Assembly: GCA_965206395.1 (NCBI GenBank)
Contig: CBDBJK010000018.1
Coordinates: 62,001-126,000 of the forward strand
DNA length: 64,000 nt
Direction: 5' to 3'
From: CBDBJK01 sp965206395
GTDB lineage: Bacteria > Chloroflexota > Dehalococcoidia > Lucifugimonadales > CATOSD01
The notes below the pieces were generated by a model. It made no database searches. It was not told the DNA's origin and saw only the letters and a list, made by a program, of their open reading frames with translations. Of this stretch, positions 43,039-52,293 are shown piece after piece. Within the stretch, counting starts at the first letter, position 1; each line of letters starts with the position of its first letter. A program made the position numbers and the translations under genes.

Positions 43039-44637
43039 CTAAGCATCGCCCGTCTTTGCACGCTCCTGGTCTATGAGAACGCGGCGCAGTATTTTGCCCG
43101 AAGCGTTCTTGGGTATGGCGTCGATGAACTCCACCTCGCGGACTCGCTTGAAGGTGGCGACTTTGCCCGCGACGAAGCTCATAATATCTTCATCCGTGGC
43201 TTCGGCCCCTTGCCTGCGCACGACGAATGCCTTGGGGATTTCGCCGGACTCCTCGTCCAGCTTGCCGATGACGGCGGCGTCGGCAACGGCGGGATGCTCA
43301 AGGAGCAAGCCCTCTAGCTCGGCAGGCGGGACTTGAAAGCCCTTGTACTTGATAAGCTCCTTCTTGCGGTCCAGAATCCAGAGGTAACCGGATTCGTCCA
43401 TGCGCACGATGTCGCCGGTACGCAGCCAGCCATCCTCGGTGATGGTCTCGGCGGTGGCCGCCGCGTTTTTCCAGTAGCCCTTCATCACCTGCGGGCCGCG
43501 AACCAGCAGTTCGCCAAGCTCGTCTGTTGCTACCTCTTTCGTGCCAGTTTCCAGATCGACCACTTTCTCTTCTGTGTCCGCGAGCGCCGTTCCAACCGAT
43601 CCTGGCTTGATGAGGTCGGATTCCAGATAATCTATATTGGCTACTGGGGAAAGCTCGGTCATCCCATATCCTTGTATCACCGGAACACCTAGAGCTTCAC
43701 TCACTTTGCCTTGTAGCTCTGCGGATGAGGGAGCCGCCGCAAGGAATCCCAGCTTCAACGCGGAGAGGTCGTAATTTGCGACCCCTGGATACATTGTCAG
43801 TCCCAGACCAACCGGTGGCACGGTGTAAAGGTGGGTAACTTTGTGCTGAGAGAGAAGTCCAAGGAGCAACTCCATGTCGAAACGCCCCATCATCACCTGG
43901 GTCGCTCCGGTTGCGATACATGCGTTCATGAGCACGTGCAGCCCGTAGATGTGGAACAGTGGCAGATGCACCAGTATCACGTCGTCCGCACTGAAAGACA
44001 GGGCTTCCCCTGGACGCTCAAGGAGTTGCTGGAGGTTCGCCGTAAGATTATAATGCGTTAGCATGACTCCCTTTGAAAGGCCCGTCGTGCCGCTGGAATA
44101 GGGCAGAGCAACCAGGTCTTCTTTAGGGTCGATAGTCACTGATGGCGGCGCAGCCTGCGCCCGCTCGATTAGTCCCAAGAATGACTCGGGGTCATTTGAT
44201 GTCGCTTTTATCGCGATGATTCGCTTGAGGCCGGGAATCGCGTCTCGCGCCGCTTCTGCCACTTCGAGTATGGCCTCATGTGCAATGAGGGTTTGCGCGC
44301 CGCAGTCATTCATCTGGTGGGCAATCTCGCGCTCTCGATAGGCGGAATTGATGGTGGACGCGACTGCGCCAGCCTTGATAATGCCGTAAAACGCGGTGAC
44401 GAACTCGACGCAGTTCGGGGCCAGCAGGCCGACGACATCGCCCTTGGCTACGCCTATGCTCGCCAGCGCCGCCGCGAAGCGGTCGCTCTGTTCGTCTAGC
44501 TGACGATAGGTGTATTTGCTTTCGCCGTCTATGACCGCGAGCTTTTCGGGCATCGCTTTGGCGGTGCGCCGAAGCACCTCTTGCATCGGATACGACTCGT
44601 AAGCCAGTGAAGGGCGTACACGTTTCGACGTTGCCAT
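43039..44637 (-). CDS. Acyl-CoA synthetase (4-coumarate-CoA ligase-like)
   Basis: AMP-forming ligase of the ANL superfamily, 532 residues. AMP-binding motif ALPYSSGTTGLSKGVMLTHY; A5-type motif QGYGMTELSPVANI; hinge and ATP motif GWLRTGDIVRMDESGYLWIL; the catalytic lysine motif IPKNASGKILRRVL near the C-terminus. This pattern is closest to plant-type 4CL-like enzymes, but the acid substrate is not determined. Confidence 0.94.
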   Translation of the reverse strand: MATSKRVRPSLAYESYPMQEVLRRTAKAMPEKLAVIDGESKYTYRQLDEQSDRFAAALASIGVAKGDVVGLLAPNCVEFVTAFYGIIKAGAVASTINSAYREREIAHQMNDCGAQTLIAHEAILEVAEAARDAIPGLKRIIAIKATSNDPESFLGLIERAQAAPPSVTIDPKEDLVALPYSSGTTGLSKGVMLTHYNLTANLQQLLERPGEALSFSADDVILVHLPLFHIYGLHVLMNACIATGATQVMMGRFDMELLLGLLSQHKVTHLYTVPPVGLGLTMYPGVANYDLSALKLGFLAAAPSSAELQGKVSEALGVPVIQGYGMTELSPVANIDYLESDLIKPGSVGTALADTEEKVVDLETGTKEVATDELGELLVRGPQVMKGYWKNAAATAETITEDGWLRTGDIVRMDESGYLWILDRKKELIKYKGFQVPPAELEGLLLEHPAVADAAVIGKLDEESGEIPKAFVVRRQGAEATDEDIMSFVAGKVATFKRVREVEFIDAIPKNASGKILRRVLIDQERAKTGDA

Positions 44638-44760
44638 AACTTACCTCCTAGTAGGGCTTCTGAAATTAAATTTCTGAATACGGATGACTACCTAATGTCA
44701 GTTCAGTTATCTCTATTCCTGATGCAACGGGTGGCAACCCTGCGCCCAGTATAAAAATTC

Positions 44761-45057
44761 CTACGATAGATAGATGGCTATTCCGGCGTGAGGGAACATC
44801 ACTTGTAGATTAGCGTGGCGCTCTCTCTGAAGCGTGTATTCGTATTCCACACGCTGCGGGTCGGACTCAGGTAGATTATGAGGACACGCCTGTCTCCGTT
44901 CCTCTTGCGGGCACAGATGCATGTCCGCCTGATGATCCCAGAAGCCGACCAGCGTCATCGGGAAGTACAACACCTCTGCGGCGTTGCGCAGGTCGGCAAT
45001 TGTTTCGCTCGCGCGAGTGCCGTCATCTGTTTCGATTCGTATGATTACTCTATCCAT
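44761..45057 (-). CDS. Hypothetical protein
   Basis: 98 residues, starting MDRVIIRIETDDGTRASETI. Contains LHxCPxE-type cysteines (HLCPQEERRQACPHNL). I do not recognise a family. It is divergent from nothing obvious: it lies between the CoA ligase and thiL, all on the minus strand. Some doubt remains whether it is real. Confidence 0.5.
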   Translation of the reverse strand: MDRVIIRIETDDGTRASETIADLRNAAEVLYFPMTLVGFWDHQADMHLCPQEERRQACPHNLPESDPQRVEYEYTLQRERHANLQVMFPHAGIAIYLS

Positions 45058-45107
45058 TGTGGTTTTGTAAAGTCAAGTCCATTATGTTGGCTTCGGTATT
45101 ATGTATG

Positions 45108-46169
45108 TTACGTTCGACGAAAGTGATCCCATCCACCTCTCTCGACAGGCAATGCATTGCCGTCTCTGTCCAGCACCTTGACCTCCGATGGCCCTTCTAC
45201 GATGTCACCGATGATGGATATAGGTACGTCCAGTCCTTCCGTGAAAGGAAACGCGATCTTATCCATAACCTCTTGTGGCGCGGTGAATAACAACTCGTAG
45301 TCCTCGCCGCCACCGAGGGCTAGGGAGAGCCAGTCGTCGGGATAAGCCTTTTTCAGGAAACCGTCGGCAGGCACGAGGTCAGCGCGAATCACCGCTCCGA
45401 CTCCGCTCACATTGCACATCTTTCCAAGGTCGTCAACCAGTCCATCGCTGATGTCCATAGCGGTGACGACGCCTTGTTTGGCAAGCGTTATGCCCTGAGC
45501 GACGCGAGGCATTGGTCGAGTATGGGCGTTTATCAGGTGGCTGGAAGTCTCATCGTCAAAGGTTTGGCTCCGAGACTCGCTTCCAAGCAGAATACGCAGG
45601 CCGCCCCCTGAGCAACCGAGGTGTCCCGTTACGGCTATCTTGTCGCCTGGCATGGCAGAGCTGCGGGTGAGGAGTGCATCTCCTTTCGTGGAAGGATTGG
45701 AGGCGACCGCAGCGCCCTCTAGCGCCACTGTCACGAAGAACACCGGCGTGCTCACGATGTCACCACCGACGATTGCCCCGCCGCAAAGACGGTGCGCATC
45801 AAGCATACCCTGATACATTTCCAGCAGGCCATCCACCGGCAGGTCGCCGCGCAGTCCCAGCGTAACCACCGAGTACAACGGTGCGCATCCCATAGCGGCG
45901 ACATCGCTTAGATTGACGGCAAGCGATTTCCAGCCCAAATCTCGCCAGCTTATCTGGCCTAGATTGAAGTGAACACCCTCCACCATCGTATCGGTGGTCA
46001 GAACTCGAACTCCGGGCGGGGCGTCCCACGCGGCGGCATCGTCCCCTATGGACAGGCGAACACGAAATCCTCGCTCATCGAGTCGCCCGATAAGATTGCC
46101 GTTCTCCTCGGCGATGGCCTGAGCCAGAGTGTCGATAAGCCGAAACTCGCCTATGTCTTCAACATTCAT
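45108..46169 (-). CDS. thiL: Thiamine-monophosphate kinase
   Basis: Phosphorylates TMP to TPP. 353 residues: EFRLIDTLAQAI at the start, SIGDDAAAW, TTDTMVEGVHFNL, KSLAVNLSDVAAMGCAPL, GGDIVST, MDISDGLVDDLGKMC and LALGGGEDYELLFT, the PurM/ThiL fold. It is ThiL rather than selenide-water dikinase: the SelD Cys/Sec-Lys N-terminal motif is absent. Start ATG at 46169 (MNVEDIGEF). Confidence 0.95.
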   Translation of the reverse strand: MNVEDIGEFRLIDTLAQAIAEENGNLIGRLDERGFRVRLSIGDDAAAWDAPPGVRVLTTDTMVEGVHFNLGQISWRDLGWKSLAVNLSDVAAMGCAPLYSVVTLGLRGDLPVDGLLEMYQGMLDAHRLCGGAIVGGDIVSTPVFFVTVALEGAAVASNPSTKGDALLTRSSAMPGDKIAVTGHLGCSGGGLRILLGSESRSQTFDDETSSHLINAHTRPMPRVAQGITLAKQGVVTAMDISDGLVDDLGKMCNVSGVGAVIRADLVPADGFLKKAYPDDWLSLALGGGEDYELLFTAPQEVMDKIAFPFTEGLDVPISIIGDIVEGPSEVKVLDRDGNALPVERGGWDHFRRT

Positions 46170-46287
46170 GGCTAGCATTATACGAGGCTGCGACACATAT
46201 GCTCAACTATTGCTCCCGGTCGTGCGGGGTTTCCACTGCTCTGCGCATCAATTATCATACGAGCAGCCTGTTAGAAAGGATAATACG

Positions 46288-47835
46288 ATGAACAACATGG
46301 ACACCCAGGCGGCCCTGCGCTACCACGACGGAACCAAGCACCCGGACGGCTATCTGATGGACCCGCGACATGTCTGGAACCCCGCGGAAACGCCGCTGCT
46401 GTTCAAGATTTACACTGACGTTGAGGCCGTGCCTTTATCTCTCGACGCGCCGCCGTCGAAAATGCCTGCGCTGTCGGCGATATCCGCCGGTGTCGAGCGT
46501 GACGCTTCAGCACAGGCGATAGACATCGGGACGCTGAGCAGGATTCTCCACTTCTCGGCGGGCATCACGAAGACTATCAAACGTCCATTGGGCGAATACC
46601 TGTTTCGCGCCGCAGCCTGCACAGGAGCGCTGTATCACATCGAGCTTTACGTCGTGTGCGGCGACATTCCAGGTCTGGAAGCCGGTTTCTATCACTGCGA
46701 CCCCAGAGATTCGTCACTCAAACGACTGCGTAAGGGCGACTACAGACGTGTGGTCGTCGATGCCAGTGGCGGCGAGCCGAGCGTTGCCAGCGCCCCGGCG
46801 ATAATCGCCTACACAGACGTTATCTGGCGCAACGCCTGCAAGTACCAGGCACGGGAGTACCGCCATGCCTACTGGGACAGCGGGACGATATTGTCCAACA
46901 CACTGGCCGTAGCATCGGCCAATGGCGTGTCAGCAAAGGTAGTGGCCGGATTCGCGGACGAATCGATAAGTGAGCTTCTGGGCATTGATTCGTCTGAGGA
47001 AAGTCAGCGAGAGATAGTGCTTGCGCTGGTGCCGGTGGGATATGCGCCTGATGAAATAGCCGCGCCGTCGCCTGTCGTCAGCCCGATTGATTTTCAGACA
47101 TTGCCCATCTCTGATTACGAGCGGGATTTTCCAGCAATAGGCGAGATGCACGAAGCGTCCTCTCTGACCACTGTGGAAGAAGCGGCCTCGTGGCGAAAGA
47201 GTGCGCCCTCTGAGGCTATGCCATCCCCTTCAGGGCAACTTGTGCCGTTGCAACCGGATACCGAAGGCGATATGTCCCAAGACTCTGTGGAGAGGGTGAT
47301 AACCCGCAGAGGCTCCACGCGCCAATTCTCCCACGAGTCGATAACCTTTCGGCAGCTGTCTACCGCACTAGAGCGGGCCACGCATGGCATCTCGGCGGAC
47401 TTTCTGGAACCCTTTGGCGCGAGTCTTAACGACCTCTACCTGATAGTCAACGCGGTTGATGGCCTGGCATCCGGCGCATACGTGTTCCATCGAGATAGCC
47501 AAGCATTAGAGCTTCTGATGGAGGGCGATTTCCGGCAGATGGCAGGTCATCTGGGCCTGAACCAGGCGCTTCCTGCCGACGCGAGCGTAAACGTCTTCTT
47601 CCTCTCGAACCTTGCGCCTGTGCTAGAAACGTTTGGCAACAGAGGATACAGGGCTGCGCATCTGGATGCGAGCATCACGGCGGGCAGGCTGTATATTGCG
47701 GCCTACGCGCAGGGGTTCGGCGCAACCGGCCTGACCTTTTTCGACGATGCCGTAATAGATTTCTTCTCGCCTCACGCGGCGGGCAAAAGCGTTATGTTTC
47801 TGGTAGCCCTTGGCAACCGAGAGAGGCGAGTGTAG
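46288..47835 (+). CDS. Fused double SagB-type nitroreductase/dehydrogenase
   Basis: 515 residues with two nitroreductase-fold halves. The first (about 20-250) begins HVWNPAETPLLFKIY and has LSRILHFSAGITKTI and LFRAAACTGALYHIELYVVC; the second (about 330-515) has ITRRGSTRQFSHESITFRQL and GARLYIAAYAQGFGATGLTF-like text. SagB-type FMN enzymes oxidise azolines in peptide natural products, but many single-locus copies exist with unknown roles. No YcaO or precursor peptide gene is nearby. The start follows GAAAGGATAATACG. Confidence 0.88.
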   Translation: MNNMDTQAALRYHDGTKHPDGYLMDPRHVWNPAETPLLFKIYTDVEAVPLSLDAPPSKMPALSAISAGVERDASAQAIDIGTLSRILHFSAGITKTIKRPLGEYLFRAAACTGALYHIELYVVCGDIPGLEAGFYHCDPRDSSLKRLRKGDYRRVVVDASGGEPSVASAPAIIAYTDVIWRNACKYQAREYRHAYWDSGTILSNTLAVASANGVSAKVVAGFADESISELLGIDSSEESQREIVLALVPVGYAPDEIAAPSPVVSPIDFQTLPISDYERDFPAIGEMHEASSLTTVEEAASWRKSAPSEAMPSPSGQLVPLQPDTEGDMSQDSVERVITRRGSTRQFSHESITFRQLSTALERATHGISADFLEPFGASLNDLYLIVNAVDGLASGAYVFHRDSQALELLMEGDFRQMAGHLGLNQALPADASVNVFFLSNLAPVLETFGNRGYRAAHLDASITAGRLYIAAYAQGFGATGLTFFDDAVIDFFSPHAAGKSVMFLVALGNRERRV

Positions 47836-47929
47836 CCCGTCAGGTCGCCCCATTCACAATCGTCGGCGCTTGCGTTATCATACGCAGCGACGGAGTAACA
47901 TCGACTCAAGCAGCTAAGGAGGCATCACC

Positions 47930-48742
47930 GTGAAATTTACAGACATACTCTACTCGAAAAAGGATGGCGTGGCTCGAATCGTAATCAATCGCCCGGAGGT
48001 CTATAACGCAATTCGGGGTAAGACCACCGACGAGATGGTGACGACCCTCGAGGATGCCCGCGACGACGAAAGCATCCGCGTAGTGGTGATATCGGGCGCT
48101 GGCCCGAACGCCTTCTGCTCTGGCCGCGACCAGGCTGAAGATCGCTCCAGCCCTGAGTACAGCGGCACGAGCGAGAACAGCTTCACCGATCTCATCCGAA
48201 ACCTGCCCAAGCCTGTCATCGCAATGGTAGACGGCTTTGCCATCGGGTCGGGCAACATCCTGGCTTACATGTGCGATTTCACCGTGGCCTCGACCCGCTC
48301 GACATTTGGTCAGACAGGCCCAAGGGTCGGCAGCCCGGCAGCGGGGTTCGGCGTCGGATACCTCGCCCACGTGGTTGGTCAGAAGCGTGCCAGGGAGATA
48401 TGGATGCTCACTCAGCAGTACACCGCTCAGAGGGCCTACGAGATGGGACTCGTCAACTCGGTGGTTTCTCACGACCAGTTGGAGGCAGAGGTCGAGCGTT
48501 ACTGCAATCTCATCAAGAACAACAGCCCCGTCATTCTGGAGTTGCAGAAGATTACCTTCAACGAGGTATCCGAGTACATGGAAGGCATCCCCAGCCCGAC
48601 GGAACGGTATGCCCCCGACTATATCAAGTCGGATGAGGGCGAGGAGCGGCGTCTGGCCTTCATAGAGCGCAGGCCCATCGACGGTTCCAAGAACCTGCCG
48701 TTCCTTCATGCCAAGCAAAGGGCGCAGCCGGTAGGCGACTAA
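47930..48742 (+). CDS. Crotonase-family enzyme (MenB/BadI-like)
   Basis: 270 residues. VARIVINRPEVYNAI, FCSGRDQ, FAIGSGNILAYMCDF (oxyanion hole) and FGQTGPRVGSPAAGFGVGYL. The last motif and the AREIWMLT region are like 1,4-dihydroxy-2-naphthoyl-CoA synthase and 2-ketocyclohexanecarboxyl-CoA hydrolase rather than enoyl-CoA hydratase. No other menaquinone gene is near. GTG start after AAGGAGGCATCACC. Confidence 0.9.
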   Translation: MKFTDILYSKKDGVARIVINRPEVYNAIRGKTTDEMVTTLEDARDDESIRVVVISGAGPNAFCSGRDQAEDRSSPEYSGTSENSFTDLIRNLPKPVIAMVDGFAIGSGNILAYMCDFTVASTRSTFGQTGPRVGSPAAGFGVGYLAHVVGQKRAREIWMLTQQYTAQRAYEMGLVNSVVSHDQLEAEVERYCNLIKNNSPVILELQKITFNEVSEYMEGIPSPTERYAPDYIKSDEGEERRLAFIERRPIDGSKNLPFLHAKQRAQPVGD

Positions 48743-48790
48743 AGGGAAGAACGGAAGACTGTATTTTACAAACCATTCGGAGGCAAGATT

Positions 48791-49168
48791 ATGGCTGCAA
48801 AATCAGATGTGCAAATTGGCGTGAATCTGGCATTCCCCAACGCGGGAGTCGTCATAAGAATCAACGTCGAGTCGCCTGCGGGCGGTGCAAACGGTCAAGC
48901 CCCGACGTTTCATCTCAACGTGACCGACATCTCTGGACAGAAAGCCATACCTTTCAGGATTGACGCATCTCCTCCGCTTGCGGACTGGGTGCGTGGCTAT
49001 TCGCGTTGGCTCAGGAGGTCGAGAGTAACCGCGTCCCACGACGAGAATGCCATAACAGGCTCCTTCGACAGCAACCTCTCCGACGAGCAGATACTTCGGG
49101 GCGTGCAGGATGCTTGCGACATGGTTCGTCAACGCTTCGAGCTATACGAGGAGAGCATTCTGGCCTGA
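48791..49168 (+). CDS. Hypothetical protein
   Basis: 125 residues, no signal or membrane segment. Starts MAAKSDVQIGVNLAFPNAGV; contains FRIDASPPLADWVRGYSRWL. Not recognised. TTCGGAGGCAAGATT precedes the ATG, and it lies 48 bases after the crotonase gene on the same strand, so it may be co-transcribed. Confidence 0.65.
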   Translation: MAAKSDVQIGVNLAFPNAGVVIRINVESPAGGANGQAPTFHLNVTDISGQKAIPFRIDASPPLADWVRGYSRWLRRSRVTASHDENAITGSFDSNLSDEQILRGVQDACDMVRQRFELYEESILA

Positions 49169-49179
49169 GACGCTAGACC

Positions 49180-49295
49180 CCTCTCTATAACTCTCCTCTC
49201 CTTCTGGGGAAGGACGACGGGGGAGAGGACATACACCTTCTCCCTCGATGGGAGAAGGCAGGGATGAGGGTGAAAGGCCCCGCCTCAAAATAGGT
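49180..49295. repeat. Palindromic GC-rich intergenic repeat
   Basis: CCTCTCCTTCTGGGG and CGGGGGAGAGG, then CTTCTCCCTCGATGGGAGAAGG and GGATGAGGGTGAAAG. Two nested inverted repeats, of the same type as 18244-18300. Confidence 0.6.
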
Positions 49296-49339
49296 TGATG
49301 CTATTGGAATTTTGTTAGCAGATATCGAAGGATAAATCC

Positions 49340-50719
49340 GTGACTATAGCGCAAAAGATGGCTGAGTTTGTCTTCTCACTGGACTACGATAATCTGCCAG
49401 AGGAGGTCGTGGTTGCCGCCAGACGGCATCTGGCAGATAGTGTGGCCTGTGCCCTGGCTGCGTACCATGCCGAGCCCGTTGGCATGGTGCGGAAGTACGC
49501 GCTGGCTCGTGGTGGAAGCGAGGAATCGACACTCATCGGAACAGACCAGAAGACGCCCACAGATGTTGCAACCCTCGTCAACGGCGCGATGGTGCGCTAT
49601 CTGGACGCGAACGACATCTTCGCGTTGAGCCGGGGCCATGAGGCGGGCCACTTTAGCGATGTCATACCCGCTATCATCGCGCTGGCTGAGAAGCATCGGC
49701 GCATTGGCAAAGAACTTATCACCTGCCTGGTTGCCGCCTACGAACTGATGGGCGCTCTTGCGGAATCGTTCCATTTCATGCCCCGTGGGTTTCACGCGCA
49801 GACTCAAGCGCCGTGGACGCTGCCAATCGTTGCTGCTCGGCTCATTGGCGCGACGCAGGAGGCGGCGGTTCATGCCTGTGGGCTATCGGGGGCAACGGGA
49901 ATGGTGCTTAACACCTGGCTGAAGCCGTCGGCAAGCATTCCTATGATAAAGGCCGTTTCAGTTGGCCTGGCTACACAGCGTGCCGTCGAATCGGCTCAGT
50001 TGGCGGCGCTAGGCGTTACGGCATCTGAGGGCGCGCTTGAGATCGCGTTCGAGCGTCTCGGCCCTTTGTTCGACACTCCTGCCGACCCTGGCCGGTTTGA
50101 TATGCTGGGCAGCCGCTGGACGACCGCCCGCAACGTCATCAAGGCATACCCTGCACAGATTTACACTCAGGCGGCTATCGAAGCAACGCTCGATCTGTAT
50201 GGCCGAGGCGTCCGTGCAGAAAACGTCAGCAAGCTTACTCTATACGGGCATCGAAATGTGTGCGGCGGCGTGCAAGGCTCCCCGGAGGCGTTCGCTCCTG
50301 CAACGCGCGAGGCCGCAGACCACAGCACGCCTTTTGTGATGGCGATGGCGCTGCTGCGTGGCAAGTTGACATCCGGCGAGTACGAGGGCGCGCCCTGGGA
50401 TAAGCCCGAAGTAAAATCGCTGATAGCAAAGATAGAGCTTGTGAGGGAACAGGGCAGGGACGAGGCTCTGATGAACGATGGCATCATGGGCGTGCGATTG
50501 GTCGTCGCGCTCGATGATGGCAGGCTTGAGGAGGCGACAGTCCATCAACCTAAAGGCCATCCTGACGTGCCGCTCGACGATGCCGAACTGCTCGCCAAGA
50601 TGACCTGGCTTCTTGAGGACGTTGCGCCCAAGGGGACGCCTGAACGACTGCTCGACCTATGTAGCACGATGTCCACGTCCGAAGACGTGAGCGCGCTAAT
50701 AGAGGCTTGTAAATTGTAG
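49340..50719 (+). CDS. MmgE/PrpD family protein
   Basis: 459 residues. Family features: LADSVACALAAYHAE near the start, NGAMVRYLDANDIFA, GHFSDVIPAIIALAE, AACGLSGATGMVLNTWLKPS-like text and the C-terminal domain with IKAYPAQIYTQAAIEATLDL. Relatives include 2-methylcitrate dehydratase and aconitate decarboxylase; the substrate is unknown. GTG start at 49340. The gene ends 12 bases before the convergent CoA-binding gene. Confidence 0.93.
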   Translation: MTIAQKMAEFVFSLDYDNLPEEVVVAARRHLADSVACALAAYHAEPVGMVRKYALARGGSEESTLIGTDQKTPTDVATLVNGAMVRYLDANDIFALSRGHEAGHFSDVIPAIIALAEKHRRIGKELITCLVAAYELMGALAESFHFMPRGFHAQTQAPWTLPIVAARLIGATQEAAVHACGLSGATGMVLNTWLKPSASIPMIKAVSVGLATQRAVESAQLAALGVTASEGALEIAFERLGPLFDTPADPGRFDMLGSRWTTARNVIKAYPAQIYTQAAIEATLDLYGRGVRAENVSKLTLYGHRNVCGGVQGSPEAFAPATREAADHSTPFVMAMALLRGKLTSGEYEGAPWDKPEVKSLIAKIELVREQGRDEALMNDGIMGVRLVVALDDGRLEEATVHQPKGHPDVPLDDAELLAKMTWLLEDVAPKGTPERLLDLCSTMSTSEDVSALIEACKL

Positions 50720-50730
50720 TCGAGTCGGAC

Positions 50731-51135
50731 TTATTTTGCGCCACCGTACCGGCGGCGATGCTCACGCAGCGTTCAATTGTCCATCACAACTGGAATACCG
50801 GCGGCCTCTGCTTTGGCGGCGGCCTCCTCATTGATAACGCCGTCCTGCATCCAGATGTATTTCACACCCACCTCGATGGCCTCGTCGACCACCGGCCCCA
50901 CAAGCTCAGACCGACGAAAAACGTCCACCATGTCGATTGGTTCGGGCACGGACTTCAGGTCCGGGTAGCTCTTTTCTCCCAGCACTTCCTCGATCAGAGG
51001 GTTGACGGGAATGATGCGATATCCCTGCTCCTGCATGTACTTGGAGACGTAGTAGCTTGGCCGCTCCGGATTCAGCGAAATGCCCACTACGGCGATAGTA
51101 CGACTGTTGATGAGTTGCTCTTCTACATTATCCAT
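50731..51135 (-). CDS. YccU-type CoA-binding protein with predicted selenocysteine
   Basis: 134 residues if TGA at 50773-50775 is read as Sec121. Rossmann-type CoA_binding_2 fold: SRTIAVVGISLNPERPSYYV, YRIIPVNPLIEEVLGEKSYP, MVDVFRRSELVGPVVDEAIE and YIWMQDGVINEEAAAKAEAA. Homologues such as E. coli YccU end VVMDRCxxxExxRL; here the sequence is VVMDN-U-TLREHRRRYGGAK, with TGA exactly at that conserved cysteine and a TAA after a normal-length tail. A strong seven-base-pair hairpin with loop GGTAC starts 15 nt after the TGA. Start ATG at 51135 after AAAGGAGAGAGATCT. The biochemical role of the family is not settled. Confidence 0.8.
50739..50757 (-). promoter_or_regulatory. Predicted bacterial SECIS hairpin (CoA-binding protein)
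   Basis: CGCCGCC-GGTAC-GGTGGCG on the minus strand, seven pairs (one G-U), loop starting GG, 22 nt between TGA and loop. It is the best of the three hairpins. Confidence 0.72.
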
Positions 51136-51358
51136 AGATCTCTCTCCTTTCACGCAGAATACTAATGCAGGCATGGCAGTTTTGCAAATACTGAACTCTT
51201 CGAGATGATAAAATGCTAGTGTTTTCAATCAGTGTAGTGAGCTCCCTCCCCGGAGTGAGACTGCCGAAAGGCGGGTTTGACACGGAGTCCATTCCTCAGT
51301 AGTATTCGCTCGTAAAGTAGGCGTCCGCTCAAGCGGCGGATTTTGGTAGGGAACATTT

Positions 51359-51958
51359 ATGAAAGATGCTCTGATCACTACATTACGAAACAGGAATTCA
51401 GGCACTGCGGAGTTCCGCAAGGCCTCTGATCTTCTTGCCCAAATACTGTGCGCAGAAACGCTTGCCAAGTTCAGCAATACCGAAATAAGCGTCGAGACTC
51501 CCGTAGGCAAGGCTAGTGGGCTATCCATGCCTGACGATGTCATGGTCGTGCCTATCTTGCGGGCGGCTCTGGCCTTCCTTCCCGCCTTCATGCAAATGAT
51601 GCCTGATGTGCCAGTAGGCATGTTAGGCATTGCGCGCGATGAGCGGACTGCTCAGGCCTCGGAGTATTACAGAAAGCTTCCCGCGAACCTGCCTAGCAGA
51701 GCCATCATCCTCGATCCAATGCTAGGGACGGGAGGCAGCGCTCGTCTTGCGGTGAACATTCTCGTCAGCGAGGGCTACAAGGCAAAAGATATCTACTTTA
51801 CAGGCGTTGTTGCCGTTCATGAAGGGATAGACAGACTGGCAGAGGCCATCCCTTTATCAAACATTTCTGTCGCCGTCATCGACGTTGAACTTAACGAGCA
51901 GAAGTATATCGTTCCGGGCATCGGCGACTACGGCGACAGATATTTCGGCACTAGATGA
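51359..51958 (+). CDS. upp: Uracil phosphoribosyltransferase
   Basis: Salvages uracil to UMP with PRPP. 199 residues: VPILRAALAFLPAF, IARDERTAQASEYYRKLP, the PRPP loop ILDPMLGTGGSARLAV and the uracil-binding end YIVPGIGDYGDRYFGT. Slightly shorter than the usual 208; the N-terminal HPL motif segment is reduced. Identification is secure. Confidence 0.95.
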   Translation: MKDALITTLRNRNSGTAEFRKASDLLAQILCAETLAKFSNTEISVETPVGKASGLSMPDDVMVVPILRAALAFLPAFMQMMPDVPVGMLGIARDERTAQASEYYRKLPANLPSRAIILDPMLGTGGSARLAVNILVSEGYKAKDIYFTGVVAVHEGIDRLAEAIPLSNISVAVIDVELNEQKYIVPGIGDYGDRYFGTR

Positions 51959-52293
51959 CGCCAAGATTGGCGAAGTCGATGCCGAGGCCTTTTTGGGCAG
52001 GCATAACCGCACCTGGTACTTCTGACGTTCTCCTGGTGTTAGCCTCGTAAGCGTCTTTAATAGGTGCTGCATCTTGCGACATCTAAATCTCTAATACTGC
52101 TCCACTCAGTGCCCATTATGCAGCCAGGGTGTTGCCAAGACGGGTCGAGGCCTACAATCGTTAGCATTCCTTTTGTCAGGAAGAAGTAAGCCATGTGTCA
52201 GCTTCCCGTCAGGCGACGGCCTCACGGTGGGCATATATTGATGATGTGAGTCGCACAAAGCGAAAGCTATCAATATCAAAGAGGAGCTGAGAC
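51959..52293. other. Intergenic region, no gene seen
   Basis: 335 bases between upp and the Hcp-like gene. A possible ribosome site AGAGGAGCTGAGAC lies just before 52294. No other feature recognised. Confidence 0.5.

Noticed and set aside
45108..46169. Selenide-water dikinase (selD), which would support Sec usage
   Set aside because: Motifs are those of ThiL; the SelD N-terminal Cys/Sec-Lys region is absent.
47906..48718. 270-codon open frame on the minus strand
   Set aside because: Antisense shadow of the crotonase gene, which has a ribosome site and family motifs.
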